A stretch of DNA of 64,000 nucleotides from contig NZ_JAPEUL010000012.1 in NCBI RefSeq assembly GCF_026113935.1, forward strand, positions 248,001 through 312,000, read 5' to 3'. A program made the position numbers and the translations under genes. Under the pieces are notes generated by a model. The model made no database searches. It saw nothing but the letters and a program-made list of their open reading frames with translations, and was not told where the DNA came from. Positions 1 through 9,350 of the stretch are shown here, in pieces. Source of the stretch: Marinomonas rhodophyticola. GTDB taxonomy: Bacteria > Pseudomonadota > Gammaproteobacteria > Pseudomonadales > Marinomonadaceae. Within the stretch, counting starts at the first letter, position 1, and each line of letters starts with the position of its first letter.

Positions 1-585
1 CAATGAGTGAGTGCGTTGCTGGAGACAATTCAGAAGCTTTAAGAATGACACTGTTCCCGAACGCTAGAGGAAAGACAATTGCACGCATAGCTAAAACAAT
101 CGGTGCATTCCAAGGAGCGATTGCAAGGCATACTCCCGCCGGTTGGCGTATGGTGTAGGAATCTGATGTTTCATCTGTGTGTAATGTCGATGGATATTTG
201 AGCGCCAGATTCACCGCCGCCTCGATGGCATTCGCGGCCACTTGGATATTGAAATCCACCCAGTCATCAACAGCGCCGATTTCACTCAACATTAATTGAG
301 CAAACCGATCTCGATATTTAGGAATAAGTGCTTTTGCACGGCGAAGAACGGCAGCGCGTTCGAGCACATCTGTGGCGGCCCACTTTGCAAAATTAGCCGC
401 CGCAACAGCAACCATGTGTTCGGCATCTTCAGATCGACCACAGGCTGCACGAGAGGCCACCAAGTTTGTACTTGGGTCCAATCTTTCAAAATACCCCCAG
501 CCATAGCTGGCGTGGGTTTACCGCCAATGAATAAGTTTACCTTAGGTGCTGTAGATACATTTGTATCGCTGTACATGATGCTCAA
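1..585 (-). CDS. Aldehyde dehydrogenase, N-terminal part (frameshifted, runs off left edge)
   Basis: NAD(P)-dependent aldehyde dehydrogenase that would oxidise an aldehyde to its acid. The first 30 codons from ATG 585 contain the family start motif LFIGGK. At about position 500 the reading frame must change by one base; the new frame continues to the window edge with typical ALDH sequence, including APWNAP and FGNSVILKASE of the coenzyme-binding fold. The catalytic Cys and Glu lie beyond the edge. The sequence is reminiscent of salicylaldehyde/vanillin dehydrogenases, but the substrate cannot be fixed from this half. It is divergent from an AraC-type gene at 730, which may regulate it. The frameshift could be a sequencing error or a real mutation. 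Confidence 0.8.
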
Positions 586-729
586 AATTTCACCTTATCG
601 CTATTATATTTTTTATTTGTCGATGAGCCTGTTTTCAATATTAACAGGTATATTGCTTATAAATATGTTAATTTATGGGTTATTGTTGTTGATTTCTGGT
701 TTATTTGGTCGATTTTTTGGGGGAAGTCT

Positions 730-1653
730 ATGTTGGCAAATATCATAGGCACTATGGTGCGGTTTGAATTTATTCAACCGAGTTTACAATCTCGGGTCTT
801 TAGCACAGGAAATGACAATTTTGCGGATTTCAATTTAATTGGGCTGGTACAACTTGGCGGTGCAATAGTGACCATGGAAGAAACGCACCATATTGCAGAG
901 ATGTCAATTTTTTGCATTCCGCATAAAAAACTGGCTAAAGTATCGGTGCCAGCAGGTACTCAAATTTGGCTATTAGGTTACCGTAATGGTCTCAGTTCAC
1001 TGGTTACTGGCTCCGATTCGGACAGTGTGAAACTAGCAACATTGATGCGGCAATTCACCATTACACCTTGTTCAAAAATAGACATCCATGAAGAAATTTT
1101 GCCGCTGTTAAAGCTGTTAAATGCAGAAATATCTTCGCTTAACAAACGCTCCCGCTCCGTCATTTGTTCTATCATGCGGATTTTACTAATCAGTATTTAT
1201 CGACTGAGCAATATCGAATCCATTCGTCTTACTCATTCGCCAGATGAATTGGCGCTGCAACAGTTCCGTCAGCTGGTTGAGATTGAGTATAAAAATAGGC
1301 GCACAGTCGCCTATTATTGTGATGAACTCATCATGACGTATGACCGATTACATGCAATTTGCCAGCGCAATCTGAAAAAGTCGCCTTTGCAGCTAATTAA
1401 CAATCGAGTGTTAATTGAGGCCACCACAAAGCTGAAGCGCTCAACGGAATCAATACAGGCTATCGCCAATGACCTTGGCTATGGCGATGCCAGTCAATTT
1501 AGTCATTTTTTTAAAAAAGAGATGGGGATTTCGCCAAGTCAGTTTAAGCGTCAATATAATGAAAAAACGTTCCTGACCGCGATGAACACACACCAGACTT
1601 TTCAGATTGGCCATAGGTCGGATTGGCTGTGTTTCACCGCTTGGGTTAACTAA
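730..1653 (+). CDS. AraC family transcriptional regulator
   Basis: DNA-binding regulator of 307 residues. The C-terminal third (about residues 180-280) is an AraC/XylS double helix-turn-helix; the second helix pair and signature read IANDLGYGDASQFSHFFKK followed by MGISPSQFK. The N-terminal two thirds would be the ligand-sensing part, with no motif I recognise. Start is ATG 730; ATG 757 is an alternative. It is divergent from the aldehyde dehydrogenase with about 145 bp between them, so control of that gene by an aromatic or aldehyde effector is a reasonable inference. The gene is intact, unlike both neighbours. Confidence 0.85.
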   Translation: MLANIIGTMVRFEFIQPSLQSRVFSTGNDNFADFNLIGLVQLGGAIVTMEETHHIAEMSIFCIPHKKLAKVSVPAGTQIWLLGYRNGLSSLVTGSDSDSVKLATLMRQFTITPCSKIDIHEEILPLLKLLNAEISSLNKRSRSVICSIMRILLISIYRLSNIESIRLTHSPDELALQQFRQLVEIEYKNRRTVAYYCDELIMTYDRLHAICQRNLKKSPLQLINNRVLIEATTKLKRSTESIQAIANDLGYGDASQFSHFFKKEMGISPSQFKRQYNEKTFLTAMNTHQTFQIGHRSDWLCFTAWVN

Positions 1654-1660
1654 TACGCAT

Positions 1661-1706
1661 GATAGCAATTGTCATACGGTTTATAGCAAAGCAAACCGAC
1701 TCTATT
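1661..1706 (-). pseudogene. Short relic of a GNAT acetyltransferase gene
   Basis: About 46 bp between the AraC and MFS stop codons match an internal piece of the intact acetyltransferase at 4783-4830 with only a few mismatches. On the minus strand it still reads VGLLCYKPYDNCYH, against IGMLCYKPYENSYH in the intact gene. It overlaps the MFS stop codon and has no start. I take it as the remains of a second copy left by deletion or rearrangement. Confidence 0.6.
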
Positions 1707-3262
1707 TAGACGTGGTGTGGTTGGGTAAAAATACTCCGATGAGTACGGCTGCAGCGAGAGCAATGACGAACGATACGAACATAGCTTCGCTGGTGCCACT
1801 CATGAACGCCGCACGCGCCTGCTCGGTGAACTCAGTACTTTGTGTGCCCAACTCTTGTGCGATCGACAATGCCGCGGCCAGTGACGATTCCGCAGTCGTT
1901 CGTAAGGCTTCGGGCAGTTCAGTAGGTGCTTTAGCAATATTGGTTGAGAAGCCAGAAGAAATCATTGAACCGAGTACAGCGATGCCAAGTGCACCGCCCA
2001 ACTCCCTCGTGGTGTCATTGATAGCAGACCCCATGCCTGAGCGATTTTTAGGGACGGCTGCCATCATCATATTTGTTGCTGGTGTCATCACAAAAGTCAT
2101 CCCAATGGTGACCGTGCCCATCCCTACCAAGAATTGCCAATACTGCACTTCAACTGGCCATTGGGACATAAATAGGAAGCCCGCAGCAATAAGAACGAGT
2201 CCTGGCGCGACTGTCCATTTTGTGCCAATATGATCAACTATCTTGGGGATTATTGGGCTGAGAATCATCATTGGCAGCATAACGGGGAAAAAGGCAATGG
2301 AGGACATGAAAGTGCCGTACCCCATGATTAATTGGAAAATCTGACTCATCCCATAGAATGCACCCATCATTGCGAAGAACGTTAGCGTCACAGCAAGTGC
2401 TGATAGTCCAAATTCAGGGTGTAAGAATAGGCGGACATCGAGCAATGGACTGGATGCGCGTAATTGTTGCCAGACAAACCCAATTAAAGACAGAGAGCCT
2501 AGTACTAACCCAGTTGCGACCCAAATGTTGCTAATACCCATTGATGGTGCCTCAATGATTGCGTAGACAATGCCGCTAAGAGCCACAGTGATCAATGCAC
2601 CGCCAACCCAATCCACAGGGCTTTTGAACTCATCTTGAGTTTCAGGGACAAGTACATGGTTGAACATAAGAGCAAAGGCTGCGAGGATCGCGCCAAAGAT
2701 AAAAGTCGAGTGCCAGCTGAAGAATTCAAGAAGCATCCCCGTAATTATTGATCCGAACATCATGCCGACCCCCGAAACAGCCGACCATATAGCAATTGCT
2801 CGTGCGCGCTCCACGGACGGAAAGACAAGGTTGACGATGGATAGTGTCGTTGGCGATAACAAAGGCGCCACCAACCCCCATGACTAATCGGGCAGCAATA
2901 AGCTCAGTCCCACTGCGGGCTATAAAAGCGGCGTAAAGTGAAGCAAGAGCGAAGACAAATAAGCCAATTTGCATCGCTAATTTGCGACCATAGCGATCTG
3001 CAATGGCGCTTGTAATGAACAATAGAGTTGCAAAAATTAAGGTGTACGCTTCGATTGACCAAGTCATTTGCAACTGTGTCATATTAAGTGCGAGAGCAAG
3101 TTCGGGTAATGCAAGGTTGAGACTCATGTTGGCAATCATTACCGTCAACAGAGACAAGCACAACACAGCAAGAATGCGCCAACGTCTGTTGAAAGTGTGT
3201 TCAGAAATGCCTTCTGTGAGTGCATCTGCTAACGTTGCTTGTACAGTTGTCCTTTTGGTCAC
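1702..3262 (-). CDS. MFS transporter, DHA2/EmrB-QacA type (frameshifted)
   Basis: Inner-membrane proton-driven exporter of about 520 residues with roughly 14 hydrophobic segments, the DHA2 drug:H+ antiporter layout. The N-terminal part (start ATG 3262) shows the MFS loop motif ADRYGRKLAM and helix 4 RLVMGVGGAFVI. Near position 2855 the frame shifts by one base and continues as SPTTLSIVNLVFPSVERARA through to AAVLIGVFLP at the C-terminus. No residues appear lost at the junction, so a single-base error or mutation explains the split. It could export antibiotics, dyes or aromatic acids; the substrate is unknown. It points toward the AraC gene tail to tail. Confidence 0.85.
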
Positions 3263-3724
3263 AGTAATCCTTATTTTGATCTTTGATGGGCAAAATTCAA
3301 ATTACTACATGAAGCCTAAACTAACAATAGGATTCCTTAGAGGACTATTCTTAGAGGAAATCTGTGTTTCTGAGTAATATTGAAGAACGTAATTATATTT
3401 TTACTATTCGATCACAGAAGATACTACCTCCGAAGGCTAATAGGCATTCATAGCCTTGATTGTCGAGTTGGCGAATCGCGACAGCTGTTGCTTTCGCTGG
3501 CGTCATAATAAATGCAATTTGTACAGAAGCGTGACGGGATGGTTTGTGGCTTAAAATTTCTTAAACCACTATCTTTTCACTAAAGCTCTACGCCATCGCC
3601 ATTCTAAAATAGGGTGATGACTCCAGCACAAGATGCCGCTATACCATCAAGGAATAGAATATTACGACGACAGTCCATATCTTTGAAGGCTCCGATTTTA
3701 GTCACTCAAATGGTTGTTAATTCA
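3263..3724. other. Intergenic stretch with gene relic
   Basis: No intact gene is visible here. It holds the MFS promoter side and, at 3425-3515, a decayed piece of a nucleotidyltransferase gene (listed separately). The remaining 200 bp up to the intact nucleotidyltransferase show no open frame or motif I recognise. Confidence 0.5.
3425..3515 (-). pseudogene. Relic of a DUF925-type nucleotidyltransferase gene
   Basis: Two blocks of this stretch match two separated blocks of the intact downstream gene: 3430-3490 matches 3846-3905 (coding AIRQLENKDYEC in the intact copy) and 3490-3512 matches 4060-4083. The sequence between those blocks is missing, so this is an internally deleted, degenerate second copy. 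It has no start codon or full-length frame. Confidence 0.65.
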
Positions 3725-4264
3725 CTATGATTCTAGGGTTAGCTTAGGCCATTGCTTCAGCCACTTTTTTGATGAAAGACGATGTTCAAATATGGCTTTC
3801 GTGCGTTTTGGGTTGTGACTTAGCTTTAAGTCAAATAGTGAATCAAAGCCGAAGGCTGATACGCATTCATAGTCTTTATTTTCGAGTTGGCGAATCGCGA
3901 AAGCTGTTTCTTTTTCAGGCCAATAGCTCATTGCATCGATCAAGTTTAGATAGGGTTTATCGCCATTTCTTAAATGCATTTTGGCTTGGTTACGAACTTG
4001 CCAATTTAGCCCTGGCATCAAGGCTGACAAGCGAGATTCATATTCTAGATGCGCGGTCTCGTTGCTTTCGTTGGTGTCATAATAAATAACGTCAACATCA
4101 TTTAACGACGTTGGTATTTGTTTGTTATGTAACGAATCCCAGACTAAATTTCTTACGAATCCCGCAGCAATATAGCACTGAGGTAAATCCAGAGAAGCGA
4201 CACACTCAAGCGCTCTTATTCGAACCTGGTCTTTTTCAATTAACTGAATGATTTTATTTATCAT
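3725..4264 (-). CDS. Nucleotidyltransferase family protein (PF06042/DUF925)
   Basis: 179-residue protein of the NTP_transf_6 (DUF925) family, predicted to fold like a nucleotidyltransferase. Seen in the sequence: the glycine-containing AAGFVRNLVWD motif near residue 32, the acidic pair DVDVIYYD near residue 57 (likely metal ligands), and QVRNQAKMH near residue 90, all family hallmarks. No experimentally defined substrate is known to me. It lies on the minus strand in line with the GNAT and DUF2867 genes but 290 bp from the former, so it is probably transcribed separately. A broken second copy lies just downstream. Confidence 0.8.
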   Translation of the reverse strand: MINKIIQLIEKDQVRIRALECVASLDLPQCYIAAGFVRNLVWDSLHNKQIPTSLNDVDVIYYDTNESNETAHLEYESRLSALMPGLNWQVRNQAKMHLRNGDKPYLNLIDAMSYWPEKETAFAIRQLENKDYECVSAFGFDSLFDLKLSHNPKRTKAIFEHRLSSKKWLKQWPKLTLES

Positions 4265-4554
4265 GTAGTATTTTATCGAACGGTTGACTTATTGATATAC
4301 CAAGTATCCTACTGTTGTCGGGTCTATTTACGAAACTTGGCCATATGACTGCTTGGCAAACGGATGTTGAACCGTTGCTCACTGTGATTGATGGCGAACC
4401 ATGCAGTGCGTAACCTCAGACACTCTTGCGCAGAATTCCGAGTTATTTAAGCCATTTAACAGTCTATAGACGGGTAATCCATTAGATGGGGCTTTGCTGT
4501 CCATTTGCATACTTGCCTCCGTGTAAACTGATTTATTGTGTTTTAGTTAGTAAT

Positions 4555-5007
4555 TTACTTTATACCGGAAAAATGTCGAGTCAAAACATAGAAGTCACTT
4601 TCTACATTGGTAATGTCATAGCCCAATTTCTTATAAAACTTTACGGCTTTTTCATTGCGAATGAAACTAGACAGTGTGATTGATTTTCGTTGCTCAGATT
4701 GGGCTAATTGATGTACATAATCCATAGTCATATAACCTAATCCCTGATTTTGAAAATCTGGAAACACAATTAATAGATGCACATGATAGGAATTTTCATA
4801 TGGTTTATAGCAAAGCATACCGATTCTATGATCGTTGTTGTAAATCCAGTAAAACCAAGTCGGGTCATATTCATCAATCAGTCTTTTACGTTGAAAGTCA
4901 TCGTCCCAGCCGAAAACGGCATCGACATGCTCATAGATGGCTTCCTTAACGATAGAAAACCTTAGCTCATACTCTTGCTGCAAAATTGGTTTTAACGTGA
5001 TTTCCAT
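4555..5007 (-). CDS. GNAT family N-acetyltransferase
   Basis: 150-residue acetyl-CoA-dependent acetyltransferase. The acetyl-CoA pyrophosphate loop is visible as FPDFQNQGLG (motif A, about residues 82-91), followed by the late FYKKLGY motif near residue 128. The substrate is unknown; proteins of this size often act on small amines or ribosomal N-termini. It starts 36 bp after the DUF2867 stop on the same strand, so the two may be cotranscribed. A fragment of a second copy survives at 1661-1706. Confidence 0.85.
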   Translation of the reverse strand: MEITLKPILQQEYELRFSIVKEAIYEHVDAVFGWDDDFQRKRLIDEYDPTWFYWIYNNDHRIGMLCYKPYENSYHVHLLIVFPDFQNQGLGYMTMDYVHQLAQSEQRKSITLSSFIRNEKAVKFYKKLGYDITNVESDFYVLTRHFSGIK

Positions 5008-5043
5008 TGGCTTTATTTACCACACTAGACGGTCTATTTTTCT

Positions 5044-5502
5044 CTAGTTGCTCATTGTGTGAACGCGAGCTAACGCGTTCCGAACAATTAAAACATGAAA
5101 GGGAAGAATGGTTTTAAGGTAGATTTTTCCACCGATGTTATGGGGATGAACCCATGTTGATAAAAATACTCGTCCATCTTGAGAGATGACAGACACCCTA
5201 AAGTCCAAGTGTTTATCGTCAAATCCCGCAATCAATTCATGATCATTTTTTGATTCAACAGGGAAAAAGCCAACCTTATCTGAGGCTTCTGGCCCATCGC
5301 TTGATAAGCCAAATTTAGAAACCACAGAATTGCGTATTTTAACCAATAGACGCGCCCAATCAGGGAAATCGGTAACAATGTCGGTTGCTTGGAGAGGTGA
5401 TAGATTGGACGGAACTGAGTAGCAATCGACAAAATCGGATGGTTGAATACGATGGCGAAGCAGACTGTCTTGAGGCAACTCCGTTTTTATTACCTTGTTC
5501 AT
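5044..5502 (-). CDS. DUF2867 domain-containing protein
   Basis: 152-residue protein resembling the DUF2867 family, often found alone or fused to NAD-dependent epimerase-like proteins; its function is undefined. Seen: a central VGFFPVESKNDHELIAG block, then the strand FRVSV and LSTWVHPHN, and a C-terminal LPFHVLIVRNALARV helix typical of the family. No signal peptide or membrane segment. It follows the ynjD-like ATPase by 69 bp on the same strand and precedes the acetyltransferase, so it may sit at the tail of that transcript. Confidence 0.65.
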   Translation of the reverse strand: MNKVIKTELPQDSLLRHRIQPSDFVDCYSVPSNLSPLQATDIVTDFPDWARLLVKIRNSVVSKFGLSSDGPEASDKVGFFPVESKNDHELIAGFDDKHLDFRVSVISQDGRVFLSTWVHPHNIGGKIYLKTILPFHVLIVRNALARVHTMSN

Positions 5503-5571
5503 AGCAAATCATCCTGTTGATTGTCGGTGTCTTCTAATAGTCTAGCTGTTTTTTTGGCTGAATCTAAAGCG

Positions 5572-6210
5572 CTATTTGCGTACAACTCCCAATTCCAAAC
5601 ATTCTCCTTCCATGGCTTTGGCATCCTCAGTATCGTGGGTGACGAGCAGTGCGGGTATGTTCGCTTGGCGTATTTCGTTGAGAACAAAAGCTCGAACGTC
5701 GCGTCTGAGGGCTGGGTCGAGTTTGCTGAAGGGTTCGTCGAGCAGTAGGTAGTCAGGTTTGGAAAGCAAGGTGCGGAGCAGGGCGACGCGGGCTTGTTGG
5801 CCACCGGAGAGTTCTTTCGGCAGAGCGTTGGCTTTGTCGGGAATACCGAGTTTTGCCAAGGCGTGTTGTGCCATGTCGATGCGTTCGATTTTATTGATGT
5901 TGGCAGGGATGGCAAAGAGCAGATTTTCAATGATGCTCATGTGTGGGAAGAGCAAGGGCATTTGTTGCAACAGGCCGACCTTTCTATCTTGAATGGATTT
6001 AGTGTGCAATGCCTCGTCGTTTAAAAAGGCTTCGCCTGTGGTCGTTAAGTTAGGCGATAAAGAGCCACTGAGAAAATGCAGTAGGCTGGATTTACCAATG
6101 CCGCTTGGCCCCATGATAGACAAGATTTGCCCAGCGGCAATCTCAAAGTTCAAGTCTTGAATGAGTGTCTTGCCGTCCAATGACAATGAAAACGCTTTTA
6201 CACTGAGCAC
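5572..6210 (-). CDS. ynjD: ABC transporter ATP-binding protein, YnjD-like
   Basis: 212-residue ATPase subunit that powers import through the adjacent permease at the inner membrane. Walker A is GPSGIGKS (about residues 34-41), the Q-loop follows in LLQQMPLLFPHM, the signature is LSGGQQARVALLR, Walker B is YLLLDEPFS, and the switch histidine is in LLVTHD. All catalytic elements are intact. Its start overlaps the permease 3' end by 13 bp, indicating translational coupling. Substrate-binding, permease and ATPase order matches ynjBCD of Escherichia coli, whose substrate is not established. Confidence 0.88.
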   Translation of the reverse strand: MLSVKAFSLSLDGKTLIQDLNFEIAAGQILSIMGPSGIGKSSLLHFLSGSLSPNLTTTGEAFLNDEALHTKSIQDRKVGLLQQMPLLFPHMSIIENLLFAIPANINKIERIDMAQHALAKLGIPDKANALPKELSGGQQARVALLRTLLSKPDYLLLDEPFSKLDPALRRDVRAFVLNEIRQANIPALLVTHDTEDAKAMEGECLELGVVRK

Positions 6211-7942
6211 TTTTGATTCCTTTTACTGTTTTTGTTAAAGAGCGTTTTGAGCGCCAAGCGCCATTTTGTCCAACGGGGTGGAATGACTAACGCCAGCCAA
6301 AATACCAAAATAGGAAAAACGGCTTGCAAGAGCGCCATGCTGCCTACTTGTTTCCTGTCCCCCGATGCCGCTTGCGCTACGGCTTCGGTGGTTAAGGTGC
6401 TATAACGGCCTTCGCCTGCAATAAGCGTTGGTAAATATTGGGCAATGCTGACGGAAAAACCAATGGCGAAAGCCGTAAATATGGCGGGTTTTAGCATGGC
6501 GATTTTCACTAAGACATAATTGCGCCAAGGACGGTGGTTGAGTCGATTGGCTTGCAGCAAGTAATCTTCTTCATACGCCAAATACGGGCCTTTTAGGGTC
6601 AGATACACATAAGGCAATACATACATCAGATGCAGGGCAATAATGGCGCACAGATCGCCATTGAGGTTCAGATAAATCAGCAATACATGCAAACCAAATA
6701 AGAAGCCAATTTGGGGCAATAAAATTGGCACATAAATCAGCCAATCAAACACATGAGGCTTGCTGAGTGCGGTGGCTGTTGTGGTGGCGTGGCGTTTGGT
6801 TTCCAGCATCACTAAGCTAATCCCGCAGGCAATCAATGTTGCAATGAATGCAATGATCAAGGTATTGCGGCTAAGTTCTATCAGCAGCGGCATGGCGCGG
6901 TCAATGTTGTCCCACGTCCATTGGCTTGGTAAGGCATCGGAAAGCGCCAGCGCCTAGCAAGGGACCAAATTGGCAACAAAGCCAGAGCCACAAAGGCATT
7001 CAATAAGGCGAGTAAACCTAAAACAACCCCCAATCTGAGCACGCTGTCGGTTAATCCAAAACGCTTACCATTACTGCGTTCAGCTCGGGTTAGCTTGCTA
7101 AACAACAAGTGCGCCATTTCCCAGCCCGCGAAGACGAAAATAATGATCAACATAAGAGACATCGCGCCGGCACTGGCCATTAATCGCATGGATAAATCCG
7201 GATCGTTAAACCAGCGCAATAGCGTAACCGCTAGCGTAGACGGAGTATTGGGGCCAATCACTAAAGCCAAATCCACTACGGTAAGACTAAAAGCGATGAC
7301 AATAAAAATGGGCAAACGAATGATTGGATACAACTGAGGGATTAACACTTTACGCCATAAGGTAAAACGACTGTAACCAAGGGCTTGGGCGACTTGCAGG
7401 CTTTCTCGTGCCTTGATGCTTTTCATGGTAGCAAGCATGACATACAAGAGGTAAGGCATTTCTTTTATCACTAGGGCAAGAATTAGTGAAATGCCATAGG
7501 GATCTTGTACTGTGATCCAATTGGGTGGGCGATCAAATCCCGTTAGCCAAGGGCTAAACAAACGCATTAACCAACCAGACGGGCTCAACAGAAACAACAA
7601 GCCAATAGCAATGGCCGCGTGAGGAATCGCCAAAACCGGTGAGAGCAAGGCCTCTATTTTACGAAAAAACGGCCGTTGATAACCCCACGCCAAGAGGGAC
7701 AATGCCAACCAAAGAGATAGTAAGGGGGCACCAATGCCCGTGATCAGCGTGAGCTTTAAACTGGCGTAGAATTCCCCTTGAGCAAATAAATGACGCCAAG
7801 GCGCTAAGGAAATCCTATATTCGCCAAGGGGCGGGAAATACGCAAATGCAGGGAGCAATATGCCGACCAAGCCAATGACAAAGGGAAATATCAACAATAG
7901 GGTGATGATTCCTGTGATCCATTTCGCGTGTTTTAACGGCAT
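6198..7942 (-). CDS. ynjC: ABC transporter permease, YnjC-like, two fused permease domains (frameshifted)
   Basis: Inner-membrane permease of about 580 residues made of two MetI-like halves in one chain. The first half (start ATG 7942) carries the EAA-like loop VAQALGYSRFTLWRKVLIP; the second half carries LLQANRLNHRPWRNYVLVK at the equivalent place. The two frames join near position 6945, where a single-base shift changes one frame into PSQWTWDNIDRAMPLL. Nothing else is lost. It lies 20 bp after the binding-protein gene. Thiamine-type ThiP permeases share the fused layout, but the binding protein here is of YnjB type. Confidence 0.85.
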
Positions 7943-7962
7943 CTTGCTTCTTATTTCGCTAA

Positions 7963-9174
7963 TTATTGGGCGTAACGCTTACGCCATTCCGTTTCTAACG
8001 CACCCATCCAGCTACTGTGTGGCTCTGGCAAGGTTTGCCCCAATTCTTCAATGCTGAGTGTGGCGATACCACGAGGTATCTCATCAAACTGAGCTTGCTC
8101 GGCGGGGGACAATTTGGCATAGGATAAAACACTTAAATCGCCCCAAATGGTTGGCGTTTGCTTTTTGATTTGTGCTTCTGGCGACAACAAAAAGTTGGCA
8201 ACCACTTGTGCGCCCGCTGTTGCGCTGCTGTTATAGGGAATGGCTAAAAAGTGTGTATTACCAATGGTACCGTTAGTAAAGACATAAGAACGTACCGTAT
8301 CTGGCAAGTTTCCTTGGTCGATTTGAACGGAAGCCGCGGAAATGTCAAAGCTCAAGGCCACGTCGATTTCTTGGTCATCAAGCAAACGCATCATTTCTTC
8401 CGAGCTGGATGGAAACGTCTGACCATTACGCCATGCGACTTTATGTAGCTGATCTAAGTAAGCCCACAAAGGCGCCGTAACCGTATCGAAATTCACACTG
8501 TCTGCCGGTTGTGAAAGCGCTTGGCGATACGCGGTTAATTCGTACAAGGCTTGTTTCAAAAAAGTCGAACCAAGGAATTGCGGCGGCTCAGGGTAGGTGA
8601 TGCGTCCTGGGTGCGCTTTAGCAAAATTGAGCAGTTCGGCCATGGATTTAGGAGGGCTGCTTAACGTTGCGGTGTCATACATAAAGATGACCTGCGCCAT
8701 TCCCCATGGGGATTCCATGCCATCCACTGGTGTGCCGAAATCTTGAGTTAGGCTTTGACGGGCATTTTCATCTACGTAAGTGATGTAGTTTGGTAGAGAT
8801 TGGCTGAATGGGCCAAATAGAAGGTTATTGTCTTTCATGGTGCGGAAGTTTTCGCCATTGAGCCAGATCAGATCGATTGAACCATTGCTGTCCTTGCTTG
8901 CGGCTTTTTCGGCCAATACTCGGTTTACGGCGTCGGAAGTGTCAGTCAACTTCACTTGTTTTAGCGTGACGTCGTATTCTTCTTTAATACGGTCTGCCGC
9001 CCATTGAATGTAATCGTTAATGTTATCGGCACCGCCCCACGCATTAAAATACACGGTTTGGCCTTTGGCTTGATCCAAGGTGTCTTGCCATAGATAACTG
9101 GTTTCGGCTTGCGCGGTTAGACTGGTCAGCGCGAGCGAGGCCATAATGGAGGCCGCGATTAACGATTTTTTCAT
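7963..9174 (-). CDS. ynjB: ABC transporter substrate-binding protein, YnjB-like
   Basis: Periplasmic solute-binding protein of about 403 residues. I place the start at ATG 9174 because AAGGA lies just upstream and the resulting N-terminus, MKKSLIAASIMASLALTSL, is a clean signal peptide ending in AQA; an upstream in-frame ATG at 9207 would add 11 charged residues. The mature chain begins with the strand VYFNAWGGADNINDYI, resembling E. coli YnjB, and ends in EWRKRYAQ. It heads the three-gene minus-strand operon. The ligand is unknown; a small organic or vitamin-like solute is possible. Confidence 0.88.
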   Translation of the reverse strand: MKKSLIAASIMASLALTSLTAQAETSYLWQDTLDQAKGQTVYFNAWGGADNINDYIQWAADRIKEEYDVTLKQVKLTDTSDAVNRVLAEKAASKDSNGSIDLIWLNGENFRTMKDNNLLFGPFSQSLPNYITYVDENARQSLTQDFGTPVDGMESPWGMAQVIFMYDTATLSSPPKSMAELLNFAKAHPGRITYPEPPQFLGSTFLKQALYELTAYRQALSQPADSVNFDTVTAPLWAYLDQLHKVAWRNGQTFPSSSEEMMRLLDDQEIDVALSFDISAASVQIDQGNLPDTVRSYVFTNGTIGNTHFLAIPYNSSATAGAQVVANFLLSPEAQIKKQTPTIWGDLSVLSYAKLSPAEQAQFDEIPRGIATLSIEELGQTLPEPHSSWMGALETEWRKRYAQ

Positions 9175-9350
9175 TCCTTTCTCCTTAGGTTCTTTCGTTG
9201 TTGTCATCTTTACGAGTTGTTAGACGTAAATAGAGTGTTGTTTCTTACAGCCTTTATTTAAGGAATTGGTTTTTATTAAAAATGGGTTTTAGCGTACCAT
9301 GTTGCAGGCTCAATTTGGGCGAATGTTTCACGGCTTTTTTGCGAGGTGTT

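Noticed and set aside
296-748. 150-codon plus-strand frame opposite the ALDH fragment
   Set aside because: It is antisense to recognisable ALDH sequence and shows no family features.
1607-2233. 208-codon plus-strand frame opposite the MFS gene
   Set aside because: Shadow of the transporter; composition rich in Ala/Ser/Val from the complement of membrane codons.
3263-5502. Integron cassette array (nucleotidyltransferase, GNAT and DUF2867 in one orientation are typical cassette genes)
   Set aside because: I looked for attC-like inverted repeats with GTTRRRY/RYYYAAC ends between the genes and found none convincing; no integron integrase is present.
5499-5930. 143-codon minus-strand frame overlapping ynjD
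   Set aside because: Out-of-frame reading of an intact ATPase; no protein-like pattern, high Ser/Pro/Asn.
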